64,000 nt of DNA from an uncultured Eubacteriales bacterium (GTDB taxonomy: Bacteria > Bacillota > Clostridia > Peptostreptococcales > Anaerovoracaceae): contig CASEEM010000004.1 in assembly GCA_949286985.1 (NCBI GenBank), positions 31,164-95,163 on the forward strand. Direction: 5' to 3'. Shown here one piece after another: positions 18,090-27,269 of the stretch (its first letter is position 1; the number at the start of each line of letters is the position of its first letter). The notes under the pieces are model-generated. The model was not told the DNA's origin, searched no databases, and saw only the letters and a list, made by a program, of their open reading frames with translations. The position numbers were made by a program, and so were the translations under genes.

Positions 18090-18341
18090 TTAACGTTCGA
18101 TTCCGAGATAGCTGCAGAGAATTTCTTCCAGAATCTCGTCACGATCCATCTTCAGAATGATGTTACGAGCATTGGCATAACTGGTGATATAGGAAGGATC
18201 TCCGGAAGTGAGATAACCGACCATCTGGTCGATGGCATTATATCCTCTTTCCTGAAGCGCGGTATAAATCTGCGTGAGAGCCTCCCGATTCGTCATCGGT
18301 TCTACCTTATTGCTTTCAAAGAAAATCGTATCCTTCTTCAT
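18090..18341 (-). CDS. ireB: IreB family regulatory phosphoprotein (UPF0297)
   Basis: Small cytosolic protein of the UPF0297/YrzL family. In Enterococcus the homologue IreB is phosphorylated on N-terminal threonine by the PASTA kinase IreK and modulates cephalosporin resistance. Here the 83 residues include a threonine at position 5, the motif REALTQIYTALQERGYNAIDQMVGYLTSGDP and the conserved YLGIER C-terminus. It sits between alaS and ruvX, the standard Firmicute arrangement. Confidence 0.94.
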   Translation of the reverse strand: MKKDTIFFESNKVEPMTNREALTQIYTALQERGYNAIDQMVGYLTSGDPSYITSYANARNIILKMDRDEILEEILCSYLGIER

Positions 18342-18410
18342 CTTATGCTCCCTTCTTCCCTTGTTTCTCTTATTATAACAAGAATTGAGAAGATAACAAT
18401 AATTTTCGTT

Positions 18411-21023
18411 CTACTCTGTCGCTGCAAGCAGCTCTTCCGCCGCACGGAAGGCTTCCGAGAGCTTCGACGGATCCTTGACGCCGGCCTGTGCCATGCCGGC
18501 TTTACCGCCGCCGCCACCTCCTGCAGCCTTCGCTGCAGCCTTTACGAGGTTCCCTGCATGGTATCCCTTGCTGACCAGCGCATCCGGGACAGCGGCGACG
18601 AGAATCGCTTTGTCTCCGTTATTCGCTGCCAAAAGCATGACGACGTCGTCGGCTTTTTCCTTAATCGTATCCGTCAGCGTACGGAGATCGGCTGCATCGG
18701 CATCCTTGTACTCCTTCGCCAAGAAACGTACGCTTCCGACATTCTTCGCTTCCTTGAGGACAGCGTCGACATCGCTCGTCATCGCCTCTTCACGAAGCGC
18801 CTTCACGGTCTTCTCGAGTTCCTTGTGCTCTGCCGTCAGCTGCGAAGCCTTGTTCAGAAGCTCCGATTCATTCGTCTTGAGAGCTGCCGCCGTTTCGGCA
18901 ATCAGCTCCTCCTTGGCATCGAGAACCGGGATGATGTTCGAACCGCAGATCGCTTCAATACGGCGAATGCCGGATGCGATACCCGCTTCGCTCGTGATCT
19001 TAAAGGCGCCGATCTTTCCCGTATTATCGAGGTGAGTACCGCCGCAGAACTCGAGACTGTAATCCCCCATGGAAACGACTCTGACGATGGCACCGTACTT
19101 CTCTCCGAAGATGGCCATTGCGCCGAGCTTCTTCGCTTCTTCAATCGGCATCTCCTGCATCGTGATCGGCAGGAATGCGTCAATCTTCTCGTTGACGATA
19201 CGCTCGACCTCAGCTATCTCATCGCGGGTCATCGCCTGATAGTGGTTGAAGTCAAAGCGGAGATAATGCGAATCGACATAAGAACCTGCCTGCGATACGT
19301 GCGTTCCGAGAACATCGCGAAGGGCCTGCTGCAGGAGGTGCGTCGCACTGTGACCTCGCGCCGTGCGATTTCTGCGAATCGTGTCAATGGCGAGATGAAC
19401 GGTATCTCCCTCGGCGAGAGAAATGGCCTCATCCTTCATATTCTTGAGAATGTGGATATAGATGCCGTTCTCCTTAACAACGTCAATGACTTCATATTCC
19501 CGATCTCCCGAAGCAATCGTTCCGTTGTCGCAAAGCTGACCGCCGCTCGTCGCATAGAAGACCGTGCGGTCGGTGATGACCATCTTGTGCTCCCCGTGAT
19601 TGCCGACATAGAGAACCTTGGCATCCGCCTCCGTCTCCGTATATCCGAGGAAATCGGTTGCCGGAAGCTTGTCATATTCCTCGGCATCCTTCCAAGCCTC
19701 ATCCTCCGTCGAACGCTGACCGGCAGAAGCGAGATCCTTCTGCTTCTGCATATGCTCGCGGAATCCTTCATGGTCGACCGTCATTCCCTGCTCTTCCAGA
19801 ATCTCTTCCGTCATCTCGATCGGGAATCCGTACGTATCATAAAGCTTAAAAGCATCGGCTCCTGCGAGCTCCGTCTTGCCGTCGGCTTTAAGATCTTCAA
19901 TATAAGAATCCAGGATGCTCATGCCCTTATCCATCGTACGAGCGAACTGCTCTTCTTCGATGGTGATGAGCTTCTTGATATAATCATGCTTCTCCACCAG
20001 CTCCGGATAAGCGCCGCCGGAAACCTCGACGACCGTATCCATGAGCTCGGCAAGGAAATGATCATCCGCAATTCCGAGCAGTTTGCCGTGACGAGCCGCA
20101 CGGCGAATCAGACGGCGAAGGACGTAGCCTCTTCCGACATTGCTCGGCATGATCCCGTCCGCAATCATGAATACCATCGAACGGAGATGGTCGGTGATGA
20201 TGCGAAGGCTGATATCATTCTGCTCATTGCCGCTCTCATACTCAACGCCTGCCTTCTCCGCAACAGCATTGAGGATATGTCTGATCGTATCGACATCGAA
20301 GATGGAAAGCGTATTCTGCATGATGCATGCAAGGCGCTCGAGACCCATGCCCGTATCGATGTTCGGATGAGCGAGGTTGCTGTACGAACCGTCCTCTTCC
20401 TTCGAGAACTGCGTGAATACATGGTTCCAGAACTCGATATAACGGTCGCACTCGCAGCCCGGCTTGCAATCCGGACTTCCGCAGCCGAATTCCTCGCCGC
20501 GGTCATAATAAATCTCGGAGCAAGGGCCGCACGGACCGAGACCGATCTCCCAGAAATTATCATCCTTGCCAAGACGAACGATGCGCTCCTCCGGCATGCC
20601 GATTTCTCTCCAGATGTCATGAGCTTCATCATCGTCTTCATAAATGGTAGCCCAAAGACGATCCTTATCCATCTTCAGGACTTCGGTGATGAATTCCCAT
20701 CCCCAGTGAAGCGATTCCTTCTTGAAATAATCGCCGAAGCTGAAATTGCCGAGCATCTCAAAAAAGGTACCGTGACGTGCCGTCTTACCGACATTATCGA
20801 TATCACCGGTACGAATACATTTCTGGCACGTCGTCATGCGCTTCGAAGGCGGCGTTTCAACACCGGCGAAATACGGCTTCAACGGAGCCATTCCGGAATT
20901 GATGATCAAAAGACTCTTATCGTTCTTCGGAATGAGCGATGCGCTTCCTCCCGCATAATGACCCTTGCTGACAAAGAAGTCACGGAACAGATCACGAATC
21001 TCATTCAAGCCCAACTTTTCCAT
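18411..21023 (-). CDS. alaS: Alanine--tRNA ligase
   Basis: Class II aminoacyl-tRNA synthetase with editing. In order: catalytic domain (motif 2 region RMTTCQKCIRTGDIDNVG), tRNA-recognition region, editing domain with HSATHLL and CGGTHLDNTG zinc ligands, and the C-Ala domain ending in a Gly-rich GGGGGGKAGMAQAG segment. At 870 residues it is full length. The ATG at 21023 has AGAGGAGA upstream. It heads the run to ireB, ruvX, purO, purB and AICAR formyltransferase, driven by the promoter at 21072-21100. The leader is too short for a T-box. Confidence 0.98.
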   Translation of the reverse strand: MEKLGLNEIRDLFRDFFVSKGHYAGGSASLIPKNDKSLLIINSGMAPLKPYFAGVETPPSKRMTTCQKCIRTGDIDNVGKTARHGTFFEMLGNFSFGDYFKKESLHWGWEFITEVLKMDKDRLWATIYEDDDEAHDIWREIGMPEERIVRLGKDDNFWEIGLGPCGPCSEIYYDRGEEFGCGSPDCKPGCECDRYIEFWNHVFTQFSKEEDGSYSNLAHPNIDTGMGLERLACIMQNTLSIFDVDTIRHILNAVAEKAGVEYESGNEQNDISLRIITDHLRSMVFMIADGIMPSNVGRGYVLRRLIRRAARHGKLLGIADDHFLAELMDTVVEVSGGAYPELVEKHDYIKKLITIEEEQFARTMDKGMSILDSYIEDLKADGKTELAGADAFKLYDTYGFPIEMTEEILEEQGMTVDHEGFREHMQKQKDLASAGQRSTEDEAWKDAEEYDKLPATDFLGYTETEADAKVLYVGNHGEHKMVITDRTVFYATSGGQLCDNGTIASGDREYEVIDVVKENGIYIHILKNMKDEAISLAEGDTVHLAIDTIRRNRTARGHSATHLLQQALRDVLGTHVSQAGSYVDSHYLRFDFNHYQAMTRDEIAEVERIVNEKIDAFLPITMQEMPIEEAKKLGAMAIFGEKYGAIVRVVSMGDYSLEFCGGTHLDNTGKIGAFKITSEAGIASGIRRIEAICGSNIIPVLDAKEELIAETAAALKTNESELLNKASQLTAEHKELEKTVKALREEAMTSDVDAVLKEAKNVGSVRFLAKEYKDADAADLRTLTDTIKEKADDVVMLLAANNGDKAILVAAVPDALVSKGYHAGNLVKAAAKAAGGGGGGKAGMAQAGVKDPSKLSEAFRAAEELLAATE

Positions 21024-21071
21024 ATAAAACTAATCTCCTCTATCTTACCCTCTGTATAACAAACTCTTTTT

Positions 21072-21100
21072 ATTATAATTCAGATCGTATGATTACACAA
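21072..21100 (-). promoter_or_regulatory. Promoter of alaS
   Basis: On the minus strand: TTGTGT (21100-21095), 17-base spacer, TATAAT (21077-21072), about 50 bases ahead of the alaS start and just downstream of the MATE terminator. Confidence 0.75.
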
Positions 21101-21132
21101 GAAAAACGCACTAAATTCAAGCTCCGGTGCGT
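21101..21132 (-). terminator. Terminator of the MATE transporter gene
   Basis: Minus strand: ACGCAC (21132-21127) with GTGCGT (21111-21106) followed by TTTTTC. The stem is short but placed directly after the MATE stop. Confidence 0.65.
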
Positions 21133-21142
21133 GCTTTATCGA

Positions 21143-22504
21143 TTATGCCGTCTCCTTCTTTCTGCGATAACGAGCGAAATAATAAATCACGAAGAAGAGC
21201 GCAGTGAAGATCCAGCTAATCGGATAACTGTAAACAATTCCGTCAATCGAAGGCATCTCCTTCATGACGAAGACAAGCCAGATAATTCGAAGAATGCAGA
21301 TGCCGAAAATAGTCATGACGGCCGGAATGAGTACATCGCCGACGCCGCGGAACATACCGTTCAATACCTCGATGATAACATAGACCAGATACATCGGCGC
21401 AATCATGATGAGCATATGTGAGCCGATTTTGATGACATCCGGGTCCGAGGTGAAGAGTGAGAACAGGAAATTCCTGAAGAGGATGAGCACGATGACCATG
21501 ACGGCAGAAATGCCGAAATCCATGCCCATGCAGACCCAGGTGCTCTTATGAACGCGATCGATCTTCCCTGCCCCGTAATTCTGTCCAACGAAGACGGTGA
21601 TCGACGTACCGAACGCAATGCTCATCATCCAGTAAATGGCATCGACCTTGCCGAACGCGGACCAGGCGGCGACCGTCTCCGTGCCGAAGGCGTTGATGGA
21701 AGCCTGAATGGCGATGTTGGTGATAGCAAAGGTCGTCGATTCGAAACCGCCCGGAAGGCCGATCTTCATCTGCTGGATGAAGCTCGTCTTATGAAAACGA
21801 ATTCTTCGCGGCCGGAGATAGAGAATGCCTTTCATCTTCACAAGCTTTCTCGTGACCAGAATCGCGCTGGTGGCCTGCGCAATGAGCGTCGCAAAAGCGG
21901 CTCCGAATACGCCGAGGCCCATGCCGAGAACGAAGAAGATATCGAGAATGATATTGACGAAGCAGCAAACAATCAGATACAGGAGCGGATTCTTGGAATC
22001 GCCGGAGGCGCGAAGGATGCTGGATCCCATATTGTAGACAAAGACAAAGACCATTCCGGCAAAGAAGACGCGGAGATACAGTATCGAATCCGGAACGACT
22101 TCTTCCGGCGTGTTCATCATATGAATTAAGAACGGCGTTGCGAAGATGCCTATCAAGGACAAGACCAGTCCGCCGGCGAGAGCAATCGCATAGGCCGTAT
22201 GCGTTGCATTGAAAATCCCCTTTTCATCCTCCGCTCCGTAATGGTGCGTAATGACGACGGAAGCGCCGGTCGAAATACCGGTAAAAAATCCCACGATAAG
22301 ATTGACAACCTGAGCGGCAGAACCTCCGACCGCAGCAAGGGCGACGGTGCCGACAAATTGTCCGACGATGATTGTATCGACCGTATTATAAAGCTGCTGA
22401 AAAAAGGATCCGAGCATGATCGGGAAGAAGAAGATCAAAAGCTGTTTCCAGATGACTCCCTCCGTAATTCGTCGATTCATATCGAGCGATTTCTCATCGG
22501 ACAT
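21143..22504 (-). CDS. MATE family multidrug/metabolite efflux transporter
   Basis: Twelve-helix cation-coupled exporter with two MatE repeats of 453 residues in all. The N-terminal repeat shows the family pattern IMLGSFFQQLYNTVDTIIVG and GFFTGISTGASVVI, and the second half repeats it (FAITNIAIQASINAFG). The ribosome site GGAGGAG is just upstream of the ATG. It stands alone between a terminator-like hairpin upstream (22526-22566) and its own terminator. Substrate cannot be predicted. Confidence 0.92.
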   Translation of the reverse strand: MSDEKSLDMNRRITEGVIWKQLLIFFFPIMLGSFFQQLYNTVDTIIVGQFVGTVALAAVGGSAAQVVNLIVGFFTGISTGASVVITHHYGAEDEKGIFNATHTAYAIALAGGLVLSLIGIFATPFLIHMMNTPEEVVPDSILYLRVFFAGMVFVFVYNMGSSILRASGDSKNPLLYLIVCCFVNIILDIFFVLGMGLGVFGAAFATLIAQATSAILVTRKLVKMKGILYLRPRRIRFHKTSFIQQMKIGLPGGFESTTFAITNIAIQASINAFGTETVAAWSAFGKVDAIYWMMSIAFGTSITVFVGQNYGAGKIDRVHKSTWVCMGMDFGISAVMVIVLILFRNFLFSLFTSDPDVIKIGSHMLIMIAPMYLVYVIIEVLNGMFRGVGDVLIPAVMTIFGICILRIIWLVFVMKEMPSIDGIVYSYPISWIFTALFFVIYYFARYRRKKETA

Positions 22505-22525
22505 ATTCTCCTCCTTAGTAGAAAG

Positions 22526-22566
22526 AACAGGGCTGTAAGAGACTCTCCGTCTCTCGCGGCCCTGTT
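22526..22566 (-). terminator. Terminator-like hairpin after the UPF0291 gene
   Basis: AACAGGGC (22526-22533) pairs with GCCCTGTT (22559-22566), with an inner GAGA/TCTC stem (AGAGAC region). On the minus strand it runs into CTTTCTAC, a modest T-rich tail. Confidence 0.6.
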
Positions 22567-22572
22567 TTACTA

Positions 22573-22764
22573 TTACTGGTGCAACGTTTCTTTCGAATCC
22601 TCTACGAATTCGATGCTGTCAAGTTGCTGCTTGACACTTCTTCGAATGGATGCCAAGAACTCCTTGCGAAGCATCAGCTGTTCTTCTTTCTCTTCGGGAG
22701 TGAGTTCCCTCGTCTTCGAAAGATGAGCCAGCTCGTTAATGCGCATGATCTTCTCTTCTGTCAT
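22573..22764 (-). CDS. UPF0291/DUF896 family protein (YnzC-like)
   Basis: 63-residue helical hairpin protein. The family pattern is clear: MRINELAHLSKTRELTPEEKEEQ followed by LRKEFLASIRRSVKQQLDSI. In Bacillus the relative YnzC is an SOS-operon neighbour of yneA; here the two are far apart and no LexA box precedes this gene. Function unknown. It starts nine bases after the PFOR stop and is probably co-transcribed with it. Confidence 0.9.
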   Translation of the reverse strand: MTEEKIMRINELAHLSKTRELTPEEKEEQLMLRKEFLASIRRSVKQQLDSIEFVEDSKETLHQ

Positions 22765-22773
22765 GTGTCTCCT

Positions 22774-25700
22774 TTATTTGTTCTCTAAAGATTCTCTTTG
22801 ACGAACCAGCGCCTCATATCTTGCTGCAGCCTGCTTCTCTGCTGCGCCGAAGAGCTGTTCAGCCTTCTCCGGATCGGCCTGACGCAGCGACGAATAACGA
22901 ATCTCACCGTCGAGGAACTCCTGATAGCTCATCGTCGGACGCTTGCTGTCAATGGTCAGCGGATTTTCACCCTGCTCTGCCTTCTCCGGCGAGAAACGGA
23001 AGAGATTCCAGTAACCGGACTGGACGGCTTTCTTCATCTCCGGCATTGCCGTATTCATGCCCTTGCGAATACCGTGGTTGATGCACGGTGCATAAGCGAT
23101 GATGAGAGAAGGTCCGTCATAAGCTTCTGCTTCACGAATAGCTTTCAGCGTCTGTGCCGGATTGGCTCCCATGGCAACCTGTGCGACATAAACATAACCA
23201 TAGGTCATGGCCATCTCAGCCAGGTTCTTCTTACCTACCGTCTTGCCGCCGGCAGCGAACTGTGCAACGGCACCCGTCGGCGTCGCCTTCGAAGCCTGAC
23301 CGCCGGTGTTCGAATAAACCTCCGTATCGAAGACGAGTACATTGACATTTTCGCCCGACGCAAGGACATGATCCAATCCGCCGTATCCGATGTCATAAGC
23401 CCAGCCGTCTCCTCCGAAGAGCCATACCGAAGGCTTCATCAGCATATCCGAATTCTCTGCAACGTATTTCGCATCTTCATCCTGCGATTCTTCACAGACT
23501 GCAAGAAGCTGCTTTCCGTATACCTCTGCTTGATCGGCATCGTCCATATGAAGGAGCCAAGCCTTTGCCGCCTCAGAGAAATTTTCCTTCTCTTCCAAGC
23601 GAGCGACGGCAGATCTCATCTCCTGTCTTCTGGCCTTGATGGATACAGCCATACCGAGTCCGAACTCCGCATTATCCTCAAACAGGGAGTTCGACCAAGC
23701 AGGACCGCGGCCTTCGCTGTTGACCGTATACGGGGTGCTCGGTGCACTGCCGCCCCAAATGGAGCTGCAACCCGTCGCATTAGCAAGGATCATGCGATCC
23801 CCGAAGAGCTGCGTGACGAGCTTCGCATAAGGCGTCTCACCGCAGCCCGGGCAAGCACCCGAGAACTCAAGGTAAGGACGGCGATATCCGACATTGGTGA
23901 CATTCGTAGCCGGTGCAGAGACTCTTTTCTCATCGAAATGCTCCATCGCATAATCGAAGACCTTCTGCTGATGCTCCGTTTCATCCGTACCGAATTCAGC
24001 CATGCGAAGTGCCTTCTCCTTCGAAGGGCAGACCTCGACGCAGGAACCGCATCCGACGCAGTCATAAGAAGATACGGCAACGGTGAATCGATGGCCTTCA
24101 AGAGCCTTCGACGGAAGCGTTTCGGCATCACAGGAAGACGCTTCATCTTCTGTTAAAACAAACGGACGAACGGCGGCATGCGGACATACCAAAGAGCACA
24201 TATTGCACTGCGTGCAGGAGTCGGCAGTCCAAACCGGAACCGTGACCGAAATCCCTCTCTTCTCGAAGGCAGCCGTGCCCGAAGGAATCATGCCGTCCTG
24301 CGTGTCGAGGAAGCTCGAAACCGGAATACTGTCGCCGTTCATGGCCGTGAACGGGTCGAGAACGTCTTCCAGATACTTCTTAAGATCCGTGCGTTCCGTC
24401 TTGAAGGTTGTCTTTTCGGCTTCATCCGTAGCCGTCTTCCAGGACTCCGGAATCTCCACACGGTGGATATTCTCAATACCGGCATCAACGGCCTTGCAGT
24501 TCATGTCAACAATATTGGCACCCTTCTTGCCGTACGTCTTCTCAATGGCTTCCTTCATATATTTGACGGCATCATCGATCGGAATGATGTTTGCCAGCTT
24601 GAAGAAGGCTGCCTGGAGAACCGTATTCGTACGACGCGGTCCGAGGCCGATTTCAACGGCATGCTTAACAGCATCGCAGGTATAGAACTTAATATTGTTA
24701 TTTGCCAAGTATCTCTTCGCTGCTGCCGGAAGATGATGATCCAGTTCCTCATCCGTCCAGCTGCAGTTCAGAAGGAAGATGCCGTTCGGATTGACATCCT
24801 GTACAATGTCATATTTCGACATATAAGCCGCATTGTGGCAGGCAACGAAATCGGCATTGTTGATATAATACGTCGAACGAATCGGATGATCGCCGAAACG
24901 AAGATGCGAAATCGTGGTGCCGCCGGACTTCTTGGAATCATACTGGAAATAAGCCTGTACGTACTTGTCCGTGTTGTCTCCGATGATCTTGACGCTGTTC
25001 TTATTGGCTCCGACCGTTCCATCCGCACCGAGTCCCCAGAACTTGCAGGCAACCGTGCCGTCCTCACGAATCGGATTCTTCTCACGCGGAAGCGAAAGAT
25101 TCGTGACGTCATCGACGATGGAGATAGTAAACTCCTTCTTCGGCTGCGGCGAAGAGAGATTCGTATATACAGCCAAAATGTCTCCCGGCTGCGTATCCTT
25201 CGAACCGAGGCCGTAACGTCCGTGCAGAACCTCGACATTCGAGAATTCGCTGCCCGAAAGTGCGGCAACGACATCCAGATAAAGCGGCTCACCGTTTGCA
25301 CCCGGCTCCTTCGTACGGTCGAGAACCGCAATGCGCGCCGTCGACTTCGGAAGAACGCTGAGGAGATACTTCGTCGAGAACGGACGATAGAGACGGACCT
25401 TAACCAATCCGACCTTCTTGCCGGAAGCATTGAGATAATCGACAACCTCTTCTGCCGTCTCGCAGACCGATCCCATCGCGACGATGACATCCGTCGCTTC
25501 CGGATCGCCGTAATAATTGAACGGCTTATAATTCGTGCCGATCTCCTCATTGACCTGATCCATAACGCCCTTGATAATCTCTACGGCGTCCAGATAACTC
25601 TGATTGCGCGCTTCATTATGCTGGAAGAAGGTCTCCGGCTGTTCTGCCGATCCCATCAGGTGCGGATGGCACGGATGGTTGGCATGTGCCTTGAATCTCT

Positions 25701-26313
25701 TGACCGCTTCCTTATCGAGCATGGACTCCAGCGTTTCATAATCCCATACGTGGATCTTCTGCTGCTCATGGCTCGTGCGGAAGCCGTCGAAGAAGTGAAG
25801 TACAGGAACGGAGCTCTTGATAGCAGCAAGGTGTGCAACAGCGGCGAGGTCCATAACTTCCTGCGTGCTGTTCGATGCGAGAAGAGCGAATCCCGTCTGT
25901 CTCGTTGCCATGACGTCCGAATGATCGCCGAAGATCGAAAGAGCATGCGTCGAGATCGCACGAGCAGCAACATGGAATACCGCCGGCAGTCTCTCGCCTG
26001 CAATCTTATACATATTCGGAATCATGAGAAGAAGGCCCTGCGAAGCCGTATAAGTGCTCGTCAGCGCTCCGGCATTGAGCGAACCGTGAACGGCTCCGGC
26101 AGCTCCTCCTTCCGACTGCATCTCAACGACACGAACCTCTTCTCCGAAGATATTCTTCTGTCCTTTCGATGCCCAAGCGTCAATATTCTCTGCCATCACC
26201 GACGACGGTGTGATCGGATAAATGGCTGCTACCTCGGAAAAAGCATAGGCAACGTGTGCGGCTGCTGTATTTCCGTCCATGGTCTTAAGTTTTCTTCTGT
26301 CCGGCATATCCAT
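22774..26313 (-). CDS. nifJ: Pyruvate:ferredoxin (flavodoxin) oxidoreductase
   Basis: Single-chain homodimeric PFOR of 1179 residues that converts pyruvate and CoA to acetyl-CoA and CO2 while reducing ferredoxin. Domain order is the full one: N-terminal IYPITPSSVMAE pyrimidine domain, CoA/transketolase-like middle, two [4Fe-4S] motifs (CTQCNMCSLVCPH and CVGCGSCVEVCPS), and the TPP domain with CPGCGETPYAKL and GDGWAYDIGYGGLDH. The start is slightly uncertain: ATG codons at 26313 and 26307 are both close to a G-rich stretch. A Spo0A-like regulator gene ends 42 bases upstream on the same strand. This is the central ferredoxin-reducing step for the hydrogenase and the low-potential systems elsewhere in the window. 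Confidence 0.97.
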   Translation of the reverse strand: MDMPDRRKLKTMDGNTAAAHVAYAFSEVAAIYPITPSSVMAENIDAWASKGQKNIFGEEVRVVEMQSEGGAAGAVHGSLNAGALTSTYTASQGLLLMIPNMYKIAGERLPAVFHVAARAISTHALSIFGDHSDVMATRQTGFALLASNSTQEVMDLAAVAHLAAIKSSVPVLHFFDGFRTSHEQQKIHVWDYETLESMLDKEAVKRFKAHANHPCHPHLMGSAEQPETFFQHNEARNQSYLDAVEIIKGVMDQVNEEIGTNYKPFNYYGDPEATDVIVAMGSVCETAEEVVDYLNASGKKVGLVKVRLYRPFSTKYLLSVLPKSTARIAVLDRTKEPGANGEPLYLDVVAALSGSEFSNVEVLHGRYGLGSKDTQPGDILAVYTNLSSPQPKKEFTISIVDDVTNLSLPREKNPIREDGTVACKFWGLGADGTVGANKNSVKIIGDNTDKYVQAYFQYDSKKSGGTTISHLRFGDHPIRSTYYINNADFVACHNAAYMSKYDIVQDVNPNGIFLLNCSWTDEELDHHLPAAAKRYLANNNIKFYTCDAVKHAVEIGLGPRRTNTVLQAAFFKLANIIPIDDAVKYMKEAIEKTYGKKGANIVDMNCKAVDAGIENIHRVEIPESWKTATDEAEKTTFKTERTDLKKYLEDVLDPFTAMNGDSIPVSSFLDTQDGMIPSGTAAFEKRGISVTVPVWTADSCTQCNMCSLVCPHAAVRPFVLTEDEASSCDAETLPSKALEGHRFTVAVSSYDCVGCGSCVEVCPSKEKALRMAEFGTDETEHQQKVFDYAMEHFDEKRVSAPATNVTNVGYRRPYLEFSGACPGCGETPYAKLVTQLFGDRMILANATGCSSIWGGSAPSTPYTVNSEGRGPAWSNSLFEDNAEFGLGMAVSIKARRQEMRSAVARLEEKENFSEAAKAWLLHMDDADQAEVYGKQLLAVCEESQDEDAKYVAENSDMLMKPSVWLFGGDGWAYDIGYGGLDHVLASGENVNVLVFDTEVYSNTGGQASKATPTGAVAQFAAGGKTVGKKNLAEMAMTYGYVYVAQVAMGANPAQTLKAIREAEAYDGPSLIIAYAPCINHGIRKGMNTAMPEMKKAVQSGYWNLFRFSPEKAEQGENPLTIDSKRPTMSYQEFLDGEIRYSSLRQADPEKAEQLFGAAEKQAAARYEALVRQRESLENK

Positions 26314-26355
26314 ACCCCCATAAAACCCATAGAATTAGATGATACTTAGTTTATT

Positions 26356-27207
26356 TTACCACTTTTCTATAGGGGCTTCAATGTAGAGTAAGCTTTTCAC
26401 CATCATCGCACAGCGGTAGACAAGCTCCATATTCTTCGGTTTTCGATGAAAATGACAGAAGATCGGACTGTTCGCATAGAGAGCGGGATCCTCAAGATAC
26501 CTTTTCCACGCCGACCCGGTCGCCGTACGGATGCACTTCTCCACGGAAGCACCCGAAACATGGTAATACTCCCCTACCTCTTCATAAAGCTCGGTCATAT
26601 TAAGTCCTGTATCGAGTCTCGATGATGCGAGAAAAACGACATTGGATAAGTAGCTGATAGCCTGACCATGCTCTGAATAAGCGGATTGGAGAAAAATTCG
26701 TCTGAGGTAATCCTTTGCATAGATATAACGAGCCGGCAGATCGAAGGAATCATTCAAAATATAATATTGAAAGGAGTGCTGAAACTCTCCGTTCTCCTCT
26801 TCGAATTGTACCATTTGAATGACGTGAAAATAGAGCGTCTCTGCATAGAACTCTTCTCTTTTGCAATGCCAAACACACGGAAAGATACCGGAGCGCCGGA
26901 ACTCCTCCGAAGACTTCTCCGAAAAGAGAAGGATGATCGGCAGCTTATCGTCCTGCACCGTCGGGTCTCCGTAGAGCTGAACAGCCCAGCGAAAATAATC
27001 GAGATGAAGAATCAAGACATCCGGAAGCTCACAAGGAAGATCCCCATAACGGACCGGCAGTGAATCCTGCTTCAAAATCACGCGGAAGCGCTTGTTCTCC
27101 GAGAAACGCTTCTCGATCATCATTCGAAAACCGGAATCCTTATCGATAACTCCGACCGTAACAATCTCTCCTTTAGAAGCATACTTGGAATAAGGTTGAT
27201 ACAACAT
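26356..27207 (-). CDS. Atypical Spo0A-like response regulator with degenerate receiver
   Basis: 283-residue protein with a receiver-like N-terminus and a Spo0A-type DNA-binding C-terminus. Residues about 15-130 follow the receiver layout: acidic pair D22/D24 in VIDKDSGF, then PDVLILH at 62-68, where H68 occupies the place of the phosphorylated aspartate. Residues about 180-275 resemble the Spo0A effector domain: LYEEVGEYYHVSGASVEK then IRTATGSAWKR matches the HTH, and KPKNMELVYRC matches the KPTNSEFI helix of Spo0A. A strong AAGGAGG precedes the ATG. It lies directly upstream of PFOR on the same strand, so it may regulate fermentation genes or itself. No sensor kinase is adjacent. The family call rests on my reading of the C-terminal motifs. 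Confidence 0.7.
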   Translation of the reverse strand: MLYQPYSKYASKGEIVTVGVIDKDSGFRMMIEKRFSENKRFRVILKQDSLPVRYGDLPCELPDVLILHLDYFRWAVQLYGDPTVQDDKLPIILLFSEKSSEEFRRSGIFPCVWHCKREEFYAETLYFHVIQMVQFEEENGEFQHSFQYYILNDSFDLPARYIYAKDYLRRIFLQSAYSEHGQAISYLSNVVFLASSRLDTGLNMTELYEEVGEYYHVSGASVEKCIRTATGSAWKRYLEDPALYANSPIFCHFHRKPKNMELVYRCAMMVKSLLYIEAPIEKW

Positions 27208-27269
27208 ACGGGTGCCTCCTTTCAGGGCGCATGAGTGTCCGTACGAAGCCCGGTTTTCACCGAAAATCG

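Noticed and set aside
18095-18104. GTTCGATTCC, resembling a tRNA T-loop
   Set aside because: It is the complement of the last codons of ireB, and no cloverleaf can be drawn around it.
17907-21059. A very long open frame (about 1050 codons) on the + strand opposite alaS
   Set aside because: It is an antisense shadow caused by the codon bias of alaS, ireB and ruvX; the translation has no recognisable domain while the minus strand is full of known motifs.
24178-26349. Long open frame on the + strand opposite PFOR
   Set aside because: Shadow of PFOR; composition is Arg/Ile-rich and without motifs.
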